Positions 15,205-19,824 of a DNA stretch of 19,824 nt are shown here, in pieces (position 1 is the first letter of the stretch; each line of letters opens with the position of its first letter). Location of the stretch: contig JAULUH010000006.1 in the NCBI GenBank assembly GCA_032111745.1, forward strand, positions 1 through 19,824, in the 5' to 3' direction. Below the pieces are notes generated by a model that searched no databases, was not told the DNA's origin, and saw only the letters and a program-made list of their open reading frames with translations. This DNA comes from JAULUH01 sp032111745 (GTDB lineage Bacteria; Chloroflexota; Anaerolineae; JAAEKA01). Made by a program: the position numbers and the translations under genes.

Positions 15205-17208
15205 TTACTTGCCGGTCACTGCGTCGATCTGTACGATCGTCGCGTCCAGGTCCGGCTCCACGCGGCCGTTCAGCGCCTGTTCCAGCGCATAGCCGACGGC
15301 GATGAGCTGCGGGTCCGACAGGTACGGGCCGCTGAGGATGATGCCCTGCGGCCGGCCGTTGGCGTCGAGGCCATTGGGAATCGTGAGTGCCGGGACGCCG
15401 GCGGCGCCGGCGTTGCCGGCATAGCGCATGCCGGAGACGAGGATATCCACGTCGTTCTGTTCGAGGATCGTGCGCATCCACAACTCGCCCAACTTTGCGG
15501 CCGTGGCCTGCACCCGGGCGAACTCCTCGGACGTCAACTCGTCGGCGACGGACCATTCGAGGAAGCTCTGGCCGTAGGGCGCGCGGTTGGCCGGGTCTTC
15601 ATTGTTAATGGCGACCACGTCGGCCAGGCTGGTGATCGGCGCGCCTTCCCCCACGGTGGCGAAGAAGCCGGCGATGCCGGCCTTGAAGTCGTAGGGCAAC
15701 TGCGGTTGCGCCGTGTCCATGTCGGGCCAGGGCAGGGTGCTGTCGTCGATGGTCACGACCTCGATGCCCTGCGCCTTGAGCGCCTCAATCGCCGGGGTCG
15801 GGTCGCCGCCGAGGCTCGGCAGCAGCATGGCCGCCACGATTGCCTGCATCTCCTCGTCGGTCGGGGTCTTGCCCGTCTGTGCTTCCGCCGCGGCGTTGAT
15901 CGCGGCGGCGTACGCTGCCACCTGCTGCGTCGGCAGGATGACGCCGACGCGCACCTTGCGCGCCTCGTCCAGCGACAGGTACTGGGTGAAGTCCACATCG
16001 GCCAGCGCCGCGGCGTCGGCGGTCTTGGGGTCGTTTTCGTCCACGCCCTTCAGTGCGTTGAGCAGGATCGCCACGTCGGTCACCGAATGGCCCACGGGGC
16101 CGGTGGTGTCCAGGTGCGGGCCAAGCGGCACGACGTAGTCGCGGCTGATCAGCCCCAGGCTGGGGCGCATGCCGACCACGCCGTTGACGCGCGTCGGCTG
16201 GATCATCGAGCCGGAGGTTTCGGAGCCGACGGCCACGGTGGTCAGGTTGGCCGCCACCGAAGCCCCCGAGCCGCTGCTGGAGCCGTAAACCTCGTGGGCG
16301 CCGTGGGGGTTGCGCGTCTGGCCGCCGATCACACTGAAGCCGCTGGGCATGCACGGGTCATTGTAGTTGGCCCACTCGGAGAGATTGGCTTTGCCGAAGA
16401 TGAGGGCGCCGGCGTTGCGCAACTGCTGGACGAGGAAGGCGTCGCGATCCGGCTGCCAATCCTTGAGGGCATAGGCGCCGGCCGTGGTGTGCATCCCATC
16501 GCCCGTGGCGATGTTGTCCTTGAAAAGTACGGGGATGCCGTGGAGCGGACTCAGCAACTTGCCTTCGCTGCGCGCAGCGTCCGCCGCGGCCGCATCCGCC
16601 AGCGCCTGCGGGTTCAGCTCGATGACCGAATTCAGCCGATCCACGTCGTAGCGCTGGATGCGGTCGACGTAGTAGGTGACCAGTTCGACGGAGGTCAACT
16701 CACCGCTGTCGAGCAGCGCCTGGAGTTCCGGGAGCGTCTTACCGGCCAGCAGCGCGTCGAGTTCCGCTCCGCGCGCCGGGTCGAAGGCGGCCAGGGCGTC
16801 GGCGAAGGCACTCAGATCCAGCGGGCGCTTAGCGTTGTAGTCCGGCTCCGCCAGCGGGAAGGTGCGGCTGTCGAGTGCCTCCGGGCACAAATCCTGGACC
16901 CGCGTCATCATCCGCTCCGTTGCGGCCTGGGCGACCTGCTGAAAGAGGATAAAGTCTTCGTCGCTGATGGCGTCCATGTCGGCTGCTCCTGTTGCTGCTG
17001 TCCCGGTCTCCGGCGCCGCTGTTGCGGCCTCGGTTGGCGTCTCCGTGGGTGCGGACGTTGGGGCCGTAGTCGGCGCCTCGGTTAGGGCTTCCGTGGGCGC
17101 CGCCAACGTGGGGATGGCAGTCGGGGTCGGCATGGGCGTGACGCAGGCTGACAGAACCAGCAACGCCACGATAGCTGCCATGATCAAGGTCCATTGTTGA
17201 GTTTTCAC
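15205..17208 (-). CDS. Exported lipoprotein of the amidase signature family
   Basis: Amidase-signature enzymes hydrolyse C-N amide bonds with a Ser-cisSer-Lys triad. From GTG 17208 the protein is 667 residues: a lipoprotein signal ending LVLSAC (lipidated Cys about residue 22), then a roughly 50-residue Pro/Thr/Ala linker, then the amidase domain from about 150. Visible residues are K230 (PVLFKDNIATG), S310 in GSSSGSGASVAAN and the nucleophile S334 in GSETSGSM; S310 and S334 are 24 apart, as in characterised members. It most resembles peptide amidase-like enzymes, so peptide amides outside the membrane are plausible substrates. The frame reaches ATG 17253, but that start lies inside a hairpin and gives no better signal; GTG 17208 gives MKTQQW before the hydrophobic core. 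It follows the exported hydrolase in the same direction and ends at a strong terminator. Confidence 0.88.
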   Translation of the reverse strand: MKTQQWTLIMAAIVALLVLSACVTPMPTPTAIPTLAAPTEALTEAPTTAPTSAPTETPTEAATAAPETGTAATGAADMDAISDEDFILFQQVAQAATERMMTRVQDLCPEALDSRTFPLAEPDYNAKRPLDLSAFADALAAFDPARGAELDALLAGKTLPELQALLDSGELTSVELVTYYVDRIQRYDVDRLNSVIELNPQALADAAAADAARSEGKLLSPLHGIPVLFKDNIATGDGMHTTAGAYALKDWQPDRDAFLVQQLRNAGALIFGKANLSEWANYNDPCMPSGFSVIGGQTRNPHGAHEVYGSSSGSGASVAANLTTVAVGSETSGSMIQPTRVNGVVGMRPSLGLISRDYVVPLGPHLDTTGPVGHSVTDVAILLNALKGVDENDPKTADAAALADVDFTQYLSLDEARKVRVGVILPTQQVAAYAAAINAAAEAQTGKTPTDEEMQAIVAAMLLPSLGGDPTPAIEALKAQGIEVVTIDDSTLPWPDMDTAQPQLPYDFKAGIAGFFATVGEGAPITSLADVVAINNEDPANRAPYGQSFLEWSVADELTSEEFARVQATAAKLGELWMRTILEQNDVDILVSGMRYAGNAGAAGVPALTIPNGLDANGRPQGIILSGPYLSDPQLIAVGYALEQALNGRVEPDLDATIVQIDAVTGK

Positions 17209-17240
17209 GATGTTGTCCGTGTTCTTTGTGTTTGGCGTAT

Positions 17241-17282
17241 GCTCACCCGTCATTCCCGCCTGCGCAGGATCGACGGGTGAGC
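17241..17282 (-). repeat. Inverted repeat between hydrolase and amidase genes
   Basis: GCTCACCCGTC (17241-17251) and GACGGGTGAGC (17272-17282) are perfect 11-bp arms enclosing a second palindrome, CCTGCGCAGG (17260-17269 or close). It begins 14 nt after the hydrolase stop. No T-tract follows on the minus strand, so it is not a classic terminator. It could stabilise the upstream mRNA, attenuate amidase expression or be a dispersed palindromic repeat; the GCGGGAATGACGGG core resembles widely dispersed repeat sequences. Confidence 0.6.
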
Positions 17283-17295
17283 AGCTAGATAGATT

Positions 17296-19452
17296 CTATT
17301 CTTCGGGCAGGACGAACTTCAGCATGTAGTCCTCACCCTGCGCGCAATTGGCGTTCGGCTCACGATCCGGGTTGTCCATGAAAGCGGCGGCGATGTCGCC
17401 GGCGCAGCCATGGTAGTCCTTACCGGAGGCGATATGGCCTAAGTTGGGCCATTCAACGTAGTAGCCCTTGTTCAGGTTCTCCAGGATGGCTTGCGCCCAC
17501 GACAGCGGCGTCTGGACATCCATCGCCGACTGGAAGACCAGGGTTGGGATATCGCTTTTCACCGGCTGGATAATGCTTTCGTCCAGCGGCTTGGGATAGA
17601 ACTCACAGCTCTTGAAGAGCGCGTCGTTGGTCTCCGCCGAGAAGAGGACCAACTGCGGGAACGGCGAGGCCTCCAGATAGGCCCGGGCTTCTTCCGGGGT
17701 CGTGAATGCAGTGTCCTCGGCGCAGTTCACGGCGAATTGCAGCGCAGTCGAGCTCGCGCGCAACTCTGGCACACCCAGATTCATGGCGATGTCTTGAATG
17801 CCCCACAGGGTCTTGCGCACGTCGTGGTGGCTCATTTGCGCAACCACCGCATTCGCCGCCTTGGCCGCGTCTGCGCTCAGGTGTTCGTTGGCATAGTCAA
17901 TGAGAGTTTGCGCATCCACGCCCATGTTGGGCGTCACACTTAAGGTGATCAGGTCCTCCATCAAGTCGACCTGGTCCTCACCGGCCGTGAGGCGCGCCTG
18001 GAGGTCGTTCAGCGCGATCGCGAGCCAGTGCGTGTCGATGCCGCTATCACCACTGGCGGCCAGGATCTGGGCAAAACTGACCAGCGTGCTGAAGGGCGCC
18101 TGGAAGAGCGGCTGATCCGGCTGGAACGCCGGCTGGGCGGCGGCAGGGGGCGCCACAGGCGCGGGCGCGGCGGCATCGGCCACAGGCGCATCAGGCGCGC
18201 CGAAGGCGCTGCGCACATAGTCAAGATCGCCTTCTTCCAGCGCCAGAATCGTGCGCGGCGCCAGGTTGGCCGGTCCACCATCCGGGAAGCCGTTGCTCAG
18301 CCCGGCGAGGCCGAAAAAGAAGCTAGGATCGATCTTCTCGATCACCGCGGGCAGACTGGACTGCCATGTATACGCGGGATTCACCACGAGGGGCGGATCC
18401 AGCGCGATGGGGTTTGCTTCGATCTTCTCCAGCAGGGCGGCGAAGCGCTCCTCCAGGTTTGGATAGGCTTTGTTGCACGCATCGTCGGCGGCGCACTGGG
18501 CGAAGATGTTCAGATACTGCTCGTAGCGCTTGGCAAAGCTCATGGTCGAATTGGCCTGATCCGGCGCCAGGGCGCCATCCAGCACCACGCTGCGCACCTG
18601 CTCAGGCGTGGTGCGCATGGCGTACTGCGACAGGCGCGTGCCATAGCTGGTACCGAAGAGGTTGTAGCCTTCGGAGTAGCCCAACGCCTCAGCCAGGTGC
18701 AGGATGTCCTGCGCGCCGGCGACGCTGTTGTATTGGCCGAAGTCCACGTCGGTCAACTCGTCATACATGACGGCGCACAGGTTATTCTTCATGGCAATAG
18801 TTGCGCCGTAGTCGTTCTCAATCGCCTCGAATTGCGCCGCTACCTTCTCATCCGTGTTGCGTTGCAACAGCATACCGATCGCCGACGTGAACGGTGCGCA
18901 GAGCAGGTAGTTGGAATAGCCGGTGCCACGCTGGTCGTAGGTCACAATGTCGCGGCGCTCGCGAATCTGGTTAAGGCTCGACAACGCGATCGGGGTGCTT
19001 GCCACTTCGTGTGTGCCGGACATCCCCGGCCCGCCGGAGAGATAGATCAGCGGGTCAGCCGCCGGCGATTTGCTGGTGCTAAACAGACGCATGTAGAACA
19101 ATTCAATCGTGCGCCCATCCGGTTCGTCGTAGTTCTCCGGCACGGTCACGATGCCGCACTCCATGGTTTCGCCTTCGACTTCGCCGTTGAGGTTTGTCAG
19201 ACCGTAGGCGGCGGCGTAGTTGCGGTCGGTGAAGGCGCTGCCGTTGAGGATGTCGGCAGGACAGGGGATCACCTCGGCCGTGTAGAGTTCCGGTTTGACA
19301 TCGCCCTGTGCGGCTGCAGCAGGGGCTTGTGTCGGCGCAGGGGTGGATTGCGCCGCATAGGCGGGCGTTGGCGGGTGCGTCATGCTGGCCATCAGAACCA
19401 GCAGCCCAACCAAGAAGACCGGTACGATCGTAGCCAACTTGAGAGATTTCAT
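17296..19452 (-). CDS. Exported alpha/beta hydrolase, tripeptidyl aminopeptidase (TAP)-like
   Basis: This 718-residue secreted serine hydrolase is of the prolyl/tripeptidyl aminopeptidase type. ATG 19452 is chosen over 19500 because AGGAG lies 6 nt upstream and it yields a proper signal peptide (MKSLKLATIVPVFLVGLLVL, cleavage likely after AYA near 33), followed by a Pro/Thr/Ala linker. The catalytic core shows the oxyanion-region LIYLSGGPGMSGT, the YDQRGTGYS motif, nucleophile S269 in GTSYGTR, D645 in SAMDVQTPL and H673 in NLGHIAS. The C-terminal part is the TAP-type domain. An Ala/Pro-rich insert sits near 425-450 in the lid region. Substrate is not determinable by eye; release of N-terminal peptides or amino acids is the family expectation. 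It starts 13 nt after the receiver-like gene and precedes the amidase. Confidence 0.88.
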   Translation of the reverse strand: MKSLKLATIVPVFLVGLLVLMASMTHPPTPAYAAQSTPAPTQAPAAAAQGDVKPELYTAEVIPCPADILNGSAFTDRNYAAAYGLTNLNGEVEGETMECGIVTVPENYDEPDGRTIELFYMRLFSTSKSPAADPLIYLSGGPGMSGTHEVASTPIALSSLNQIRERRDIVTYDQRGTGYSNYLLCAPFTSAIGMLLQRNTDEKVAAQFEAIENDYGATIAMKNNLCAVMYDELTDVDFGQYNSVAGAQDILHLAEALGYSEGYNLFGTSYGTRLSQYAMRTTPEQVRSVVLDGALAPDQANSTMSFAKRYEQYLNIFAQCAADDACNKAYPNLEERFAALLEKIEANPIALDPPLVVNPAYTWQSSLPAVIEKIDPSFFFGLAGLSNGFPDGGPANLAPRTILALEEGDLDYVRSAFGAPDAPVADAAAPAPVAPPAAAQPAFQPDQPLFQAPFSTLVSFAQILAASGDSGIDTHWLAIALNDLQARLTAGEDQVDLMEDLITLSVTPNMGVDAQTLIDYANEHLSADAAKAANAVVAQMSHHDVRKTLWGIQDIAMNLGVPELRASSTALQFAVNCAEDTAFTTPEEARAYLEASPFPQLVLFSAETNDALFKSCEFYPKPLDESIIQPVKSDIPTLVFQSAMDVQTPLSWAQAILENLNKGYYVEWPNLGHIASGKDYHGCAGDIAAAFMDNPDREPNANCAQGEDYMLKFVLPEE

Positions 19453-19465
19453 GATGTTCTCCTGA

Positions 19466-19824
19466 TTAAGGGTTTTGCAGTCGAGCCAGGACAGTCGCAA
19501 GGTCCTTGAGCGAGCCGTTGCGCGGCATGACTGCGTCCGCGCCGGATGCCCAGGCCCACGCCTCCCGTTGGCTCGAACGGGTGAGGACCAGGCAGCGGGT
19601 GGCCGGTTGCTTCGCTTTGACAGCGGACAGCAGGGCTTCCACTTCCTGGTCGAGCAGGTTGGAATCTATCACCAGCAGTGACGGCGCATGCGCCGTCACG
19701 TGATTCAGCGCGGTCAGTCCATCCCCGAACGAGGCGACGACCACAATCGCGGGACAGGCCGCCAGCGACGCCCGCAGCGATTGCTGCATGATGCCGGGCC
19801 GCGAGACGACTATGGTTGGAATGG
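19466..19824 (-). CDS. Receiver-like protein with degenerate acidic pocket, cut by window edge
   Basis: The frame is open through the right edge, so the 5' end is missing; the ATG at 19789 is probably internal because the residues before it (PTIVVSRPGIMQQSLRASL) form the first strand and helix of a CheY-like fold. The usual Asp pair is SRP here, while the putative acceptor Asp is kept in LLVIDSNLL. Later elements follow the pattern: CLVLTRSS with Thr, then GADAVMPRNGS, where Arg replaces the conserved Lys. No output domain follows before the stop. It is 13 nt upstream of the exported hydrolase, whose ribosome binding site follows its stop codon, so the two are probably co-transcribed. Any domain upstream lies outside the window. 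Confidence 0.72.
   Translation of the reverse strand, partial: IPTIVVSRPGIMQQSLRASLAACPAIVVVASFGDGLTALNHVTAHAPSLLVIDSNLLDQEVEALLSAVKAKQPATRCLVLTRSSQREAWAWASGADAVMPRNGSLKDLATVLARLQNP

Noticed and set aside
15706..17085. 459-codon plus-strand open frame opposite the amidase
   Set aside because: It is a shadow of the GC-rich amidase codons. The translation is Arg/Val/His-rich with no domain pattern, while the minus frame has complete catalytic motifs.
18028..19509. 493-codon plus-strand open frame opposite the exported hydrolase
   Set aside because: Same reason: composition is Arg/Gly/Val-rich with no recognisable motif, and the minus frame carries a full serine-hydrolase triad and a signal peptide.
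1..19824. CRISPR array, tRNA/rRNA genes, transposase or phage genes
   Set aside because: I looked for regularly spaced repeats, tRNA-like arms and recombinase or transposase motifs and saw none. The only repeats are the intergenic element, the toxin-antitoxin direct repeat and isolated hairpins.

Overview
The window is a GC-rich bacterial chromosome segment with no rRNA, tRNA, CRISPR array or transposase that I could see. The most likely source is a member of the Chloroflexota (Anaerolineae/Caldilineae-like). This is inferred from the Pro/Thr/Ala-rich linkers after the export signals of the two secreted enzymes, the mix of gene families and the intergenic style. It is not proven by any marker gene.

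Layout. (1) 2-7492 (+): a very large cyclic beta-1,2-glucan synthase (NdvB/Cgs type), cut by the left edge and missing roughly its first 370 residues. It ends in a strong terminator. (2) 7786-12073 (+): a signalling block with a receiver-only response regulator, a NarL/LuxR-type regulator whose receiver has lost its phosphorylation residues, a decayed LigD polymerase-domain gene, a soluble PAS-PAS histidine kinase and an OmpR-type response regulator. (3) 12209-12703 (+): a DoxX-family membrane protein with a TTG start and a near-perfect ribosome binding site. (4) 13002-13659 (-): a type II toxin-antitoxin pair with an intact Phd/YefM-like antitoxin and a frameshifted PIN (VapC) toxin, preceded by a promoter and direct-repeat operator candidate. 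(5) 13779-14909 (-): an unrecognised polytopic membrane protein. (6) 15205-19824 (-): an edge-cut receiver-like gene, an exported TAP-type alpha/beta hydrolase and an amidase-signature lipoprotein, all pointing the same way and closed by a clear intrinsic terminator at 15155-15189.

How the parts may work together. The kinase and the OmpR-type regulator (24 nt apart) look like a cognate pair. The two regulators upstream of them may belong to the same circuit, but the NarL-type one probably does not respond to phosphorylation. The hydrolase and amidase are both exported and probably hydrolyse peptides or amides outside the membrane. A second degenerate receiver sits directly upstream of them in the same orientation.

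The most unusual non-coding signal is a roughly 95-bp intergenic element. It occurs in two clear copies (7538-7632 and 12081-12173), with a possible decayed third near 9379-9459. It carries a hairpin with a compensatory base-pair change and a -10-like TACAAT/TACTAT box just downstream, and it sits at boundaries between transcription units.
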